This document shows positions 49,701-60,196 of a stretch of 64,000 nucleotides of DNA, in pieces (positions within the stretch are counted from its first letter, which is position 1; each line of letters begins with the position of its first letter). Made by a program: the position numbers and the translations under genes. The stretch covers positions 19,939,740 through 20,003,739 of the forward strand of contig NC_077245.1 of NCBI RefSeq assembly GCF_947179165.1, in the 5' to 3' direction. The DNA comes from Solanum dulcamara (taxonomy: Eukaryota; Streptophyta; Magnoliopsida; Solanales; Solanaceae). Under the pieces are notes generated by a model that made no database searches, had not been told where the DNA came from, and saw only the letters and a list, made by a program, of their open reading frames with translations.

Positions 49701-52700
49701 AGCTTTTTTGCGCTTCCGCTTTTGATAACACTGGTCTAGCACATGACCAACTATTAACGACGAGCAAATCTACAATGTTTTGCAAAGTTTAAACGCAAAT
49801 TAGACACCTCTCCCTGTATTTCCTTTCACTAATTGTTTCATCTTTCAAAAAAAAAAAAAACCACCTCACATAGCCACTATTATCTAGCCAAAAACCACCA
49901 CAAAACCAACTCCCTGAACCCCCCACCCCCACCTTTAAAAACAACACTAGCAGAAAGAGAGAAGAGGTACCAAACTCCCGCCATCTCACTTTTCTCACTC
50001 CACTGTCGGTATACAACAAAAACTTCGGTCTCTAACATCAATTCCATGGAACCTCCGTAACCTCATACATCCACCACCAATAAGTTTTCTATTGGTCACA
50101 ATTGAATCTTCGAACTCCCCGAAAAAGATATGAGGTGTTTGGAACTAGTCCAAAAAAGTCCAAAAGGCCACCGGTAACCCTCTTCCCCTCTCCAAAACCC
50201 TTCTAAAAAAATGGCCACGACAGACCCACGAAAAAAACTCCACTACAGACCAAACCCAAAAACAACAACATCCGTCCACCATCACCTTTGGTCCCTCACC
50301 CCTCGCATGAAAAGTACCACTAGCCATCCAACAAGCACCACAAATCATCATTGTTCCCCACCAGCGGCCTTCTCCAAAAAAAAAAAGGAAAAAATCACCA
50401 ACTACCTTCTCACCACCATAGACCACCAAAGGAAACTTTCATCACCAAAAGCAACCTTCATCAACCATACCCACCAAATAGAACCAGAAAAACACCAATA
50501 CTAACAACACCATCTTCAAATACGTAGGTTGGAGATGGTTCGAGAAAAGAACATGAGTTAAGACATGGGTGATAAAAGGAGGTTGTTTAAAGGTGTTGCG
50601 GTGAAGAAGAGCTCTTCGATAAGGAGGTGGTTGTGTGAGGTGGTTTTTCACTTTTTTGGAAGAGTGAATGACAGAGACTTGAAGGAAAAAAATAACGGAA
50701 AATGAGTAAACGGTGTCCCTAAATTTTGCAAAATGGTAGATATTCCCTCTGTTAATAGTTAGACATGTGAAGGACACGTGGCAGCCCAAGATGCTAATCA
50801 AAATGATTGCTTCTAATCAGATCCAACTAACGCTCCATTTGCATTGAAGGGCATATGTGTACCAATTTATGTAACAACAAGAGCAAAGCTGGCCCTAACC
50901 ATTGACGGGGGCATACTTGGACCATTTCACTTAATTCAAGCACAAATTTGGACATTTTCCTTAAAATGGGTAATGAGTTTATGTATCCAATACAAATTGA
51001 TCATGACCATAAACCATCCAAGCTCAAGTTAAACGGTCTCAACTCAGTACTATTCTAGGACAAAGCTAAGCTCGAGAGCAGCTCATACAATGTGATAATA
51101 AATAAGATTTCTCAAGTTAATAACTAGAAATTCACAATTATAAAGAGTCCCGAGTTTCACGAGAATCCTTGAGGACTAGTGGCACACAATTTGAAGCTCG
51201 ATGGATAATGGATTTGCCCCTCTACCCTTCTTTATATAAATATAGAGCTTTTGTATGCGGCACAACAATAAGATTCAAGCCTATAATGTGCGCCTACCCC
51301 GCAGTAACAGTTTCACCCTTACCACAAGTCAAACACCCCAAGGTGAGCCCCTTATCTATTTTGGGGAATAGATCAGATAAATTACATCAATATAACAATA
51401 ACTAGGTGTCAGCAACTAAATATGTGGTGTGAGCCGTGAGGTTAGGTTAACCACATTCATCGACCAAACTATCCCTATAATCTACATTCCCGGGTGTATT
51501 TTCTCTTACACCAAAAGAGCAAATAACAATAGAAATTGTTTCTAATGAGATCCTTTTTGCAAATATGTGTTCATCTGCAAGCTTAAAGTTTAAACACAAT
51601 CACCAAGTTTTGACAAAGCGGCGACCAATACCTCACAGTTCTCTCCATGATGTTGAGTTGCATCTTAGACTCCTAAATAAAGACTCAAATCCCCATATCC
51701 CAAAGCTGCAAATTTCATCCCAATAAATGAGAAGCCTCTTACCAATTTTGTAGTAATTGCAAGAGAAAAATCGGGGAAGAGATAGGGGAAGAGGGAGATA
51801 GACCAAGCCATATTTTATTGACCTCGGAGAAATTTCTAAAAGGAATCTTTTCAAATATCAAGATTAAGTAAAACTATCCTCTAAGTAATTAGATTAGCTC
51901 CCATTTTTGTAGTTGTTATTCTTCCCTTATTAGTTGTTTTGTTTTCCCTTTTTCCATATCTACTTTGATGAGTGGTACTCGAGGCAAGGGTCCTCCGAAA
52001 ACAACCTCTCTACCTTCATGGGGTAGGGGTAAGGTATGCGTACACTCCACCCTCCCAAACCTACTTAAGGGATTTCACTGGGTATGTTGTTGTTTGTCCC
52101 ATTTCAAATCATAATCAACTTTTAAAAAGATGACATAATGTTCTCATATGTATTCTATGAAACTCGTTAGAAGGTTGAGAATATGCCAGAAACAATTGAT
52201 TCGATGTCCATTAAACTCAAGGTCATGGTCATGCTAGAGAAATGTGGAGGTAGACTCGGTATTAGGAACTTGAAATCACACAATGTAGCTTGTTTTTGAA
52301 GTAGTTGGGGAGATGTAGCAAAAAAGGATGTTTATGGAAAACGTAACTCCTAGCAAAATGATGACCAAACTAGATCTAGTACTATCCTCTCACGGCGTTA
52401 AGAAGCAATTGTTTCTTGTACAGACCATGCATTAATCTACTATAACTATAGGTTAATCCTCTTTCGTGAATTACTGTGTTTATATGAGTGATCCATACAC
52501 AACGAAAATCTCTTTTATCCCTATGAGCCGAAACTAAAGCTCTTATTTTCTATTGAGTAATAGTTCGAGTATACTACCCCTCTCAGCGGCAAAGCAACTG
52601 GAAACACATCAGCAATTTATGGCCCACTTTTGAAGACATTACAAACAGCTAGTTAAGAAAGGTATGGACTGGACAGCAAAATGAGAAGTTCACAATAAAA

Positions 52701-55700
52701 GCATGCTACAAGCCACTCAATGAGGGAAAGTTAGCTACGAAGCAACTTTGGAAGTCTAAAGCTCCTCATAAAGTTGATAGCTTCATGTGGTTGGTGCCTC
52801 ATGATGCATGTCTTGGACACAATAATCTACAGAGACGAGGAGTGTTGTTATGCAACAGGTGTTTGATGTATAACAGAGGAGTGGAAAATGGCAGCCAAAT
52901 ATTTTTGCATTGCTCGGTGGTCAGACATATTTGGACATTATTCTTCTATATTTTCAAGATCAGTACTGGTATTCCAAACACAATCAAAGAGCTACTAAAA
53001 CTCCAGGGGTATTTGTAAAACATTAAAGAGGATTAGGTGCAGCATCCATGTGTCTATATGCTAGAATGCATGTAAGGAAAGAAATGTGAGATGCTCTAAA
53101 GAGAAAATGTTAGTGTACAACAACTTAAATACAATTGTTTATGGCTTTTGACTTTTTTGGTGTAATCCAACAACATACCCAGTGTGGTCCCACAAGCGGT
53201 AGTGTGTGGGGAGAGTAAAGTGTACGCAGACCTTACTTTGGGAGGTAGAGATGATATTTTCGATAGACCATAGGCTCGAGGAAAAGCATTTCAAAGAAGG
53301 TTTTGATGTAATCGACCGGATGAAAAAGATGAAAACCACACATTAGGTTTCAAAAATTTTACAAAAACAGGACCTTTATTGCATATATCATTCTTTTAGT
53401 TTTTTTGTACAAAAAGATTGCTGAATCTTGTACTGTCTTAGCACCAAGTCTCCTAACCATCTACAACCTCCCTACCCCTAAGATTGTGGTAAGGTTTGTG
53501 CACATTCTACCCTCTCCAGACCACACTTTGTGGGATTACACTGGGTATATTATTGTTGTAATCTCTTAACCTTCTCAACAAGAAGAAACTACGGCAGATC
53601 CCCTTGAAATTGCAAAAAGCCTTTGTGTGGTTGACACCAATCAAATTCTCATCACTGAGAAGAAAGTTCTCTTCATATAACAATGTAACAAGTAAAGCTA
53701 TTCTAGGGAATGCTTTATCAGCAATTACAGCTTCAACTCGGAGATGCTACATATTTACTGGTCAAATTCTCTGATCCAGTGACCTCGTATCCTACTTACC
53801 AAATACATATTTGAGAAAAGAACCCCAGCTCCCCCAAGACTGAAAAGGGAAACAGAAAAGAAAGAGAAACTGTGACAAAAACAGTATAATCTGCAGAAAG
53901 TTCAACGTCCTCTTAACCATATGAAGTCAACAACCCCAAGTACATTTCAGGAAAAAAAACAGATATATCAAGTTCAAAGTGCACTGAATCGCGTCGGTAT
54001 CGCTCTATCCTGCTATCCTACATTGTAATTCTCACTGAATCGCGTCGGTATCGCTCTATCCTGCTATCCTACATTGTAATTCCAAAGCCGTGTTTCAAGA
54101 AGTAAAAATAAAGAAAGATCTATAACCTTTTTCATGAGATGTAGGAACAGAGTTACAGCTTCATCTCTGAGCTGTAACCTTTATAATTACTAGTGAAATT
54201 CTCTGATCCAGTGACCTCATATCCTAATGACCCAAATATATATTTGAGAAAAACACCCGAACTCCCCCCAGACTGAAAATGGGAAACAGAAAAGAAAGAA
54301 AAGCTATGACAAAAACAGTATAATCTGCAGAAAGTTTCCACATTCTCTTAACCAATGGAAGTCAACAGCCCCAAGTACATTTCAGAGAAAATAACAGATA
54401 TAGCAAGTTCATATTGCACTGAATCTCGTCGGTGTCGCTCTATCCAGCTATCTTACATTGCAACTCAAAAGCCGTGTTTGAAGAAGTAAATATAAGGAAA
54501 GATCTACAACCTTTTTCATGAGTTGTAGGAACAGAGTGGAAGAAGTGGAGAATGAACATGGCAATCAAAAAAAATGAAAACTGCATCCAAATAAGAATGA
54601 ACACAGCAACCAAATAAAATTTATTTCTTCTTAATTCTTGATCAATTACAAATGATTGATAAAATAAGATGAACGCCCAAGAAAACTAATATAAGTATAT
54701 ACAAGATATATCAAATAGGCAAATATTTTTCCCTGTAAAAGACTACAGGAAGAACTGTATATTGACACAAACTTGGTGCATGCCAGCGAAGTCACTGACT
54801 AGAAAATAGAAAGAATTCTAACTATGTCAAGTAGTAGCTTCCAACTAACCAAACCAAACGTCTTCGAGAAAACCATCAAACGAAGAAATGCAGGAATGGT
54901 AAAGTAAGGAAGCAGCAAGACATACCATTACTGCACCGAACACACGCCCCATGTTTCACCTTGCACAGATAACAAATTAACTTCTTCCGTGTATCCTTTA
55001 TGCCATCAATATTCATTATCGGCTCCATGATCCTGGTATTCTCAACAAATACCTCAGGCATCCACTGACAACAAAACAAGTGAACAAACTCCAGTCCAGA
55101 AGATTCTTCACTTCCCAGACCTCTTTTCCTACAAGGTTTCAGAGCACCACCGCCTTTTGGGCAAAGAACACATGGCTTGTCATTACTTACCGTCTCATTC
55201 TTTTGCTTGCACCAAGAACACAACCAAGTGTCATCAACATCATCCTGCACACCATAGCATCTCTGATGAACAGAAATACTGCAAGAACTACAAACGATCA
55301 GTCTGTTCAACACATCACCATGGTCACCTAAACTACAATAGTGACAAAATGAATGTGACCCTTCTACAGGACGAGCAACTAGAAGCTTCTCCAACCCTGC
55401 ATCTCCACCCAAAAGCTTCCTTTTCTTTGAAGGTCGTTCAGAGGCAATATATATCTTATTCCTAGAACCTAATAGCCATTCTATCCCACTGAAAGGCAAA
55501 GAAGGGGACGAACAGGGCTTCACATTTCCATCATTTACTTCTTCAGGCAATTTGGTTTCCTTTCCTCCTTCACTGTCCACGTCCATACATTGCTCATTTT
55601 CCTTCTCTTCTTTAACCGTCACCCCACTATCATTTACTGCACTTCCCACATTGTCAAATGTAGGAACGTACATTAATTTCTGATCATCAAGTAAAAACTC

Positions 55701-56204
55701 GAACGACCCAAGTTTATACAATCCATCAACATCTTCCACAGATAATCCACGAAAGTATTCCTCAACATCATCCCAGAATCCAGTATTACGACCCCCTTTT
55801 TGTCGCGAAGACGACTTCTTCTTAGTTTCAGTTCCTGCATGAGACTTCTTATGCCGTTTCCTACTATCAGAATGCTTATTTAACAACTGAGCTAAGTTAT
55901 TAGGTAAAGTAAGGTGCAGTGTAGAGGAAGAAGATGGCTGTGACTGAGAATTAGAATCCTCAGAATCAAAAGGACAACGTAGGGACAAAGCTTTTCTTGC
56001 CTGTGTATAAAAGTCTATCCCATTCTCAATTTCTTTAGGTTGTTGTGGCAGTTCCGTAATTTTCTCCAACTTGGAGGGCTTTTCTGTAATTTCGTTTTCC
56101 GAAACCCTAGGGAGAAGAGATGGCTTCTTTTCCTCCCCTTCCGTAATCCTAACCATCATCTTCCTCCGCCGCTGACATCTCCCACCACCGTCACCACCAG
56201 TCAT
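34749..56204 (-). CDS. BRPF/JADE-like double PHD-extended PHD chromatin protein
   Basis: Nineteen exons join to 1458 codons: 56204-54926, 48972-48887, 48679-48296, 47683-47600, 47440-47060, 43590-43530, 41125-40987, 40878-40793, 40712-40470, 40307-40057, 39928-39710, 39638-39411, 39313-39260, 39140-39075, 38979-38839, 38751-38698, 36859-36800, 35454-35062, 34916-34749. All are GT-AG and in phase. Domains: PHD at residues 287-332 (CHYCSLG to WLCSWC); extended PHD from 345 to about 466; an EPL-like segment from about 887 ([18 protein letters not shown]) with a basic helix and [11 protein letters not shown] run to 985; second PHD 1051-1094; second extended PHD 1122-1227; coiled [17 protein letters not shown] at 1243-1262. 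The protein should act in the nucleus, reading histone tails as a scaffold of an acetyltransferase complex; the complex is inferred from animal BRPF/JADE. It resembles Arabidopsis At1g77800 as I recall it. Start: the third Met ([10 protein letters not shown]) was chosen; 56246 is possible. Confidence 0.93.
36083..36182 (-). mobile_element. SINE/RTE-type tail fragment in PHD intron
   Basis: ACAACAACAACATACCCAAT, AATCCCACAAGTG and GTGTGTACGCAGTCTTACCC correspond to the conserved tail of the RTE LINE at 8722-8810. The fragment is only about 100 bp, so it is either a SINE sharing that tail or a strongly 5'-truncated LINE. Confidence 0.75.
40308..40469 (-). other. 162-bp in-frame intron (exitron candidate) of the PHD gene
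   Basis: The intron splits RKRF-S and DNLIVKVV. It starts GTCTAT, a weak donor, and ends in TTCCTTGCAG, a good acceptor. It is 54 codons long and has no stop in the reading frame, so its retention would insert a hydrophobic segment (including [13 protein letters not shown]) into the EPL-like region. Splicing is inferred because related proteins read RKRF-T/S-DNLI without a gap. Confidence 0.65.
41325..41600. mobile_element. LTR-retroelement-like remnant in PHD intron
   Basis: GTCTCTAATACCATGATAAA near 41549-41568 is a diverged complement of the tRNA-Met PBS (TGGTATCAGAG). CTCAACCCCCAAAAGCTAGC (41337) and AACTCAACCCC (41568) bracket about 240 bp that includes CTGGACATCTGAGCGTGGAC, sequence I recall as a common Solanaceae dispersed repeat. 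A (CCA)n tract lies at 41431-41452. Confidence 0.45.
45770..46110. repeat. Tandem duplication, unit about 176 bp, in PHD intron
   Basis: CATGAAAGTTTGGCTTCTTT followed by TTAGTTGATGCTTACCAAAG occurs at 45786 and again at 45956. Each copy is followed by a similar CCACCGAGCTGAYGACA region and GGCTTGCTCATA-like sequence. It was duplicated once and has since diverged. Confidence 0.8.
46127..46877. mobile_element. MITE-like element, same family as 16650-17875, in PHD intron
   Basis: The left end CTAAGGCCTCACTTGGTCGC, then CTTAATCTTAATCATTCAGA, is mirrored on the right by CATCTGAATCTTAATGAAAAC and AAATAAGGCCTTA. The ends match those of the element at 16650. A target duplication could not be fixed by eye. 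No coding sequence. Confidence 0.62.
51965..52100 (+). mobile_element. SINE/RTE-type tail fragment in PHD intron 1
   Basis: AACAACCTCTCTACCTTCAT, GGTAGGGGTAAGGTATGCGT, ACACTCCACCCTCCC and GGGATTTCACTGGGTATGTT followed by GTTGTTTG form the same conserved tail as the RTE LINE, here in plus orientation and ending in TTG repeats. Confidence 0.8.
52200..53030 (+). pseudogene. L1-type LINE remnant in PHD intron 1
   Basis: The plus strand reads [20 protein letters not shown] (52231-52300), the post-RT motif. After frame breaks come [40 protein letters not shown] and [18 protein letters not shown] (52750-52950), a zf-RVT domain with C-x2-C and the final HC. It is antisense to the host gene. Confidence 0.85.
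53160..53295 (-). mobile_element. SINE/RTE-type tail fragment in PHD intron 1
   Basis: CCAACAACATACCCAGTGTG, GTCCCACAAGCGG and AAAGTGTACGCAGACCTTAC, then TTTTCGATAGACCATAGGCTC, match the LINE tail in minus orientation. It is longer on the 5' side than the copy at 36083. Confidence 0.8.
53455..53562 (+). mobile_element. SINE/RTE-type tail fragment in PHD intron 1
   Basis: ACAACCTCCCTACCCCTAAG, GTAAGGTTTGTGCACATTCT and GTGGGATTACACTGGGTATA followed by TTATTGTTG repeat the conserved tail in plus orientation, about 160 bp from an opposite-strand copy. Confidence 0.78.
53727..54537. repeat. Tandem duplication of about 0.4 kb with an inner 51-bp duplication
   Basis: Copy one (53727-54150) and copy two (54155-54537) share AAATTCTCTGATCCAGTGAC, GACAAAAACAGTATAATCTG, AGTCAACARCCCCAAGTACA and AACCTTTTTCATGAG. 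Within copy one a 51-bp unit (53982-54032) is repeated exactly at 54033-54083. Copy two has only one, diverged, version, so the inner duplication is younger. Confidence 0.85.
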
Positions 56205-56246
56205 CGCCGCCGCCACCATCCACTTCCACAACCACCCTTGCAACAT

Positions 56247-56944
56247 ACATCACCGCCCACCGACAACCGGAAAACCTTAACAAATCTACAGCGGTAAAGA
56301 GAGATAGATAACGGTCTGAGATTTGTAATTCGTATGGAGGAAGGAGAAACAGAGAAAGATGCTGTTGTTAGTTCGTTCGTGCGTGCGAAATAGGAAAGCT
56401 AGGGTTAGGGTTTGTTGTTATTTTTATCGGGGCATGTTTTTTGGATCCGTTTTTTTTCTTTTTTTGATTTTTTTCAGAAGCGTCGGGATTTTCGGAAGAA
56501 CGTTAGAGAAAGACAGAGAGAGAAATGTGATGTTTTTAATTTTAGTTTCGGTTTTTAAAGTATAGTAGTTATAAATAAATAAAATAATAAATACAGTTGG
56601 GGCACTATAAAAGAAGACGTGGCAAACGGCATATAGTGGGGGATCTTTTTTGACCTTTTTGCATGAGAATTCGGATCGGATTCTCTAATTTTTACCGCCT
56701 TATCAACCTTTCTTTTGTTTATTTTCTCTTCTAATACTAATAATACTAGTAGGCTGAGATTATAATTCTTGTAATTTTTAGAATAATTTATCGAATTTGG
56801 GAGATTCCATAAATAATGTCAAATTTAATGAGAAAATGTTGCTTACTTCAAAAATTATTAGCTTTATTGAGTTCATAATGAGAATAATTTCATCGTTAAA
56901 TTTCTTTTTATTCTCAGTATTATTTTCATTATACATATAAGGAA
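56247..56944 (-). promoter_or_regulatory. 5' flank of the PHD gene
   Basis: The sequence just beyond the start codons should hold the 5' UTR and promoter. It contains AGAGAGA and poly-T stretches. No TATA element could be placed with confidence. The stretch from 56600 to 56940 is AT-rich and unassigned. Confidence 0.4.
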
Positions 56945-57130
56945 AGAGTCGTACGAGGTGAAAATCTCATGTACGGATTTAAAACGGAGATTCTTTCAAT
57001 TGAATGACGATCATAACGGATGTCGGCTTAATCTAAGGAAAATTACGCGAAAGCTTTACAGAATTATTATGAAGTTATGCGACTAAAAATTAATCTTTAT
57101 TATCGAAGTTATATATTCTATAATATATGG
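56945..57130 (+). pseudogene. ycf3: Plastid insertion (NUPT): ycf3 intron domain V and exon 2 fragment
   Basis: GAGTCGTACGAGGTGAAAAT then CTCATGTACGG (56946-56976) is the conserved domain V hairpin of a plastid group II intron. About 40 bases later the frame reads [20 protein letters not shown], then [20 protein letters not shown], matching the first tetratricopeptide repeat of Ycf3 (photosystem I assembly), which reads [20 protein letters not shown]. The differences I can see are mostly C-to-T and G-to-A changes, including the stop (TAA for CAA). It is a dead nuclear copy truncated on both sides. Confidence 0.85.
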
Positions 57131-57373
57131 CATATGAATTACACGTGAGGTAATTTAAAGGATATGTGGATTGAATCTATTTAGATAACAAAATACATAA
57201 GCAAGTAAAGTTATAAATAAGAAAGAAGCTAAGACAAATCTGATTATCATAATTATAAAGTAAAAGTAGCATGTTTTAGCCTAATTTCAATTAAACCCCT
57301 GCATAAATATCTTCTAACGAATGCTCAAAAGTAATGAACAAATAATGATATTTCTAGAGAAAAGTATGACTAA

Positions 57374-57764
57374 GAGCCCGTTTGGATGAGCTTTAAGTTG
57401 GTTAAACCAATTTATAAGTCTTTTTTTAGCTTTTGGACGTGTTTGCTTAATGCTAACTTTAAACAATAAAGTTTTTAAAGTCAGTCAAAAATAAAAAGTT
57501 AGGATTTCTAACTTTTTGTTTCTAAGTGCTTAAAGTTATTTTGTTTGACCATGAAAATTACTTTTATATCCCCTATATTTTAACTAAATTTCCAAACTAT
57601 CATTTTTATTCTTTTAACCCTAAAATTCAAACACTTATTTTCAACATAAGCACTTTTATCCAAACACTCAACTGCTTATTTATAAAAATAACTTTCAGCA
57701 CTTCAAAGTTCTAAAAGCACTTTATACATAAAAGTTACATTTTTAAGCTCATCCAAACGGGCTC
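57374..57764. mobile_element. Tourist/PIF-Harbinger-like MITE, 391 bp
   Basis: The termini are GAGCCCGTTTGGATGAGCTT and, inverted at 57745-57764, AAGCTCATCCAAACGGGCTC, a perfect 20-bp TIR. TAA trinucleotides flank both ends (57371-57373 and 57765-57767), the usual target duplication of this group. The interior is AT-rich with no coding capacity. Confidence 0.85.
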
Positions 57765-57869
57765 TAATTAGTAATAGAATTTAGTGTATTACGTGGTGAA
57801 GATTACAATGCTTCCATAAGGACGGATTGTATGAATCCGATAGTCAAGACTATTCTCTCTTAATTAATG

Positions 57870-59039
57870 GGTCAAACCCATCAGTGACCCCTTAAAGTTG
57901 GCACCAACTTTCACTTAGACACCTAAATTAGGAGATGTTCATTTTAGATACCTAATGTAAGGGTCTGATGTGTCATTTTGACACTTTTTAAACAGCTGGC
58001 CCCTAGCGTGTTTTGCACTTACCTGAAGCACGTAGAGGTTATTTTTTCATCTAATGTGGCATCAAACAAGGCCTATAACGATTATATCTCTCTTATTTAT
58101 ATTTTTATGCCTCTTCTTTATTTTTGCCCTAATTTCTTAGATTGTTTTTTTGATTTGGAAAAAGAAAAAGGCAAAAATCAGTTCTCTCTTCTTCTTTGTT
58201 TTTCTCTCTTCCATCAAAAAATTACATTGGTGCAGTTGGTGAAGTTTCATGGTTGTAATCCAACATATGGAGATCTTCTTCAGGCCAAAATTCACAGTAA
58301 TTAGAGTCACTGCTTTCAGCTCCAGCCAAATCCCAGGATGAATTATAGTAACAGAATTGATCAAATTTTTGAGTAAGATCCAATAGAAGATCAGGCAAAT
58401 CAAGAAAAGGGTCCTCATTATTACTACTCAAAGATGATTATGTTGACTCTGTTTCTTCATCAGGAGAACAAGTCATTTTCATTAACTCATCTTTACTCTG
58501 TTTTTTCATGCAATTTCTTGGAGAAATATCCAAAGTTGCAGCCTTCGTGGCTGCAGTTTGAATATCTTTAGCACATTTGAAAGCTGGTTTAGGAAATTGA
58601 TGGGCTAATTCAGGGAAATTGAGTAAAGCTAAGTGACCTTTAATGGCAATTGCAACTACATAATGTGCTCTGGCAACCATTTCGGCAGTAGCAAAAGAAC
58701 CAAGCCAAATTCTTAATTTTTTCCTCGGTGAAGAAGGAAGAGGGTTTCGTTTGAACTGAAGAGACAATGGACAAAGTGTGTTGAAGATAAAGTTTTGGGC
58801 ATTTAATCTTAAAGTTATATGACGTGTAAAGTTGATAGTGTTGGCAGGATTTAATTGGTCAACTAATCTATGTGGAGGAAAGTGTAATACACACTCTACA
58901 CTCCAACTTCGGATTATTTAAAAAGTATCAAAATGACACATCAAACCCTTACATTAGGTGTCTAAAATGAACATCTCCTGATTTAGGTGTCTAAATGAAA
59001 GTTGGTGCCAACTTTAAGGGGCCACCAATGGATTTGGCC
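57870..59039. mobile_element. Pack-MULE with captured AP2/ERF gene fragment
   Basis: The element is 1170 bp, flanked by a perfect 9-bp duplication TAATTAATG (57861-57869 and 59040-59048), the hallmark size for Mutator-like elements. The TIRs are 123 bp each (57870-57992 and 58917-59039) and align without gaps with about ten differences by eye. They start GGTCAAACCCATCAGTG and GGCCAAATCCATTGGTG. No transposase is present. The interior carries part of an ERF-type transcription factor gene on the minus strand. Confidence 0.9.
58222..58767 (-). pseudogene. AP2/ERF (DREB-like) gene fragment inside the Pack-MULE
   Basis: From 58767 the frame reads [40 protein letters not shown] and [11 protein letters not shown], the second half of an AP2 DNA-binding domain (usual PRKK-RIWLGTFPTAEMAARA). 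The first half, with YRGVRQR and WV-EIRE, is missing. A TAA at 58438 interrupts the frame after EETEST. Beyond it, in the same frame, comes an acidic tail (NNEDPFLDLPDLLLDL, WPEEDLHMLDYNHET) ending at 58222. The source gene would be a nuclear transcription activator. This copy cannot bind DNA normally. Confidence 0.88.
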
Positions 59040-59048
59040 TAATTAATG

Positions 59049-59432
59049 ATTAACTAAATCCCATTTAATGAAAAAAAAAGTAGTGTGTGTCGTTGTCTCT
59101 AGTGCAACTTCATAACGGCTAGTGCCTCTTTGTTGACTTTGCCTCCGAAGACTTGAGCTTTAATCTGATTATATTTTTGCAAAGTATTGTTCAATCCGAT
59201 TTCAATATATTAGTGTTGCCCTTGTTTCCTTTCATGTGTCATCATTTAATGGCCAGGCGTCTTGTCTAATTTTATAATATGGATATCTAAAATTAAGTTT
59301 GGAATTAAATTTATACCTTCAATTACATAAAATAGTATAAATTTAACCTCGCACCTAATGCCAGTGTATTCACCAAACGGCCCCTTATTACTTTCTTTTC
59401 TTTTTTCTTCATTGAACAAGTTGAGTTAATTG
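59049..59432. other. Spacer between two transposons
   Basis: AT-rich sequence with no feature recognised. Confidence 0.4.
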
Positions 59433-60107
59433 TAGAGCGATTAATAAGGGTTAGGCCGGTTGGGTCAGCCAACCCAATTTTTAATTCGATAGGGCTAGGT
59501 TAAGATTTTTATGATCCATTTAAGAATATAACTTTTTAGCCCGACTTGTATAAGCCTATCAATTTCTAGGGCTTGAACAATGTGGGTTGGAAAGGCCATG
59601 GGTTAAATAAAAAATAAGTAAAGAAATAAAATAGAATACTAAAAATAACAAGAGTAATCCAAACTTAAAGTCTTAAACCGAATATATACAAAGTTCAAAA
59701 CACAAATATAAATAGTATTTTCTTGTACGGTTGTAACCAAAATATTTATATAAAATGACAATGATTTCAAATTGAAGATCATACAACCAAATCTTTATTT
59801 GAAGCCAAACTTAATAAGTATTATTAAGATTATTTTATTTATAGATTTGAGACTTGGTTAACAAGTAGTGAACACTATATAATAGTGTCTTGTCGATATT
59901 TATGTTAATATTTTAAAATTTAAATTTAAATTATAAAAATTATAAAAAAAAATAAAAAATGGGTTGGCCCGGTGCAACTCGTAGTCCTCGTAGTTGTGGG
60001 TTGGACTGACTAATTTTTGGCCTTCCAAAATAATGGGTCAGCCTATCCTGACCCGTAAAATTCCAAAACATGTATAGGGGCTAGGCCGCCCCATATTGAT
60101 AGCTCTA
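59433..60107. mobile_element. hAT-type MITE, 675 bp
   Basis: The left end TAGAGCGATTAATAAGGG matches the right-end complement TAGAGCTATCAATATGGGG. The flanking octamers GTTAATTG (59425-59432) and GTCAATTG (60108-60115) differ at one base and are the 8-bp target duplication expected for hAT. Both arms are rich in GGGTTGGCC / GGGTCAGCC / TAGGCC motifs. No transposase is encoded. Confidence 0.82.
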
Positions 60108-60196
60108 GTCAATTGCTTACGTGGATTAAATGAGAAGTTTTAGAAGATATTTTTATAGTATAGATTAAATAAAAAAATTAAGGTATTTTGTTCATT

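Larger units (their letters stand above)
48973..54925 (-). other. PHD gene intron 1, 5.95 kb, repeat-rich
   Basis: This intron falls inside the first extended PHD, after CVRCSN. It carries an L1 remnant, three SINE/RTE tails and a tandem duplication, described separately. The part from 49800 to 51900 holds other AT-rich, repeat-like DNA (a CACCA-rich block at 49860-50480, among others) in which no gene was recognised. Confidence 0.85.

Noticed and set aside
50145..50504. Proline/threonine-rich open frames on both strands
   Set aside because: They lie in an intron of the PHD gene in CACCA-rich sequence, with no motif or splice support.
56359..56565. 68-residue open frame upstream of the PHD gene
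   Set aside because: It is hydrophobic and T-rich, lies in the presumed 5' flank on the other strand, and shows no motif.
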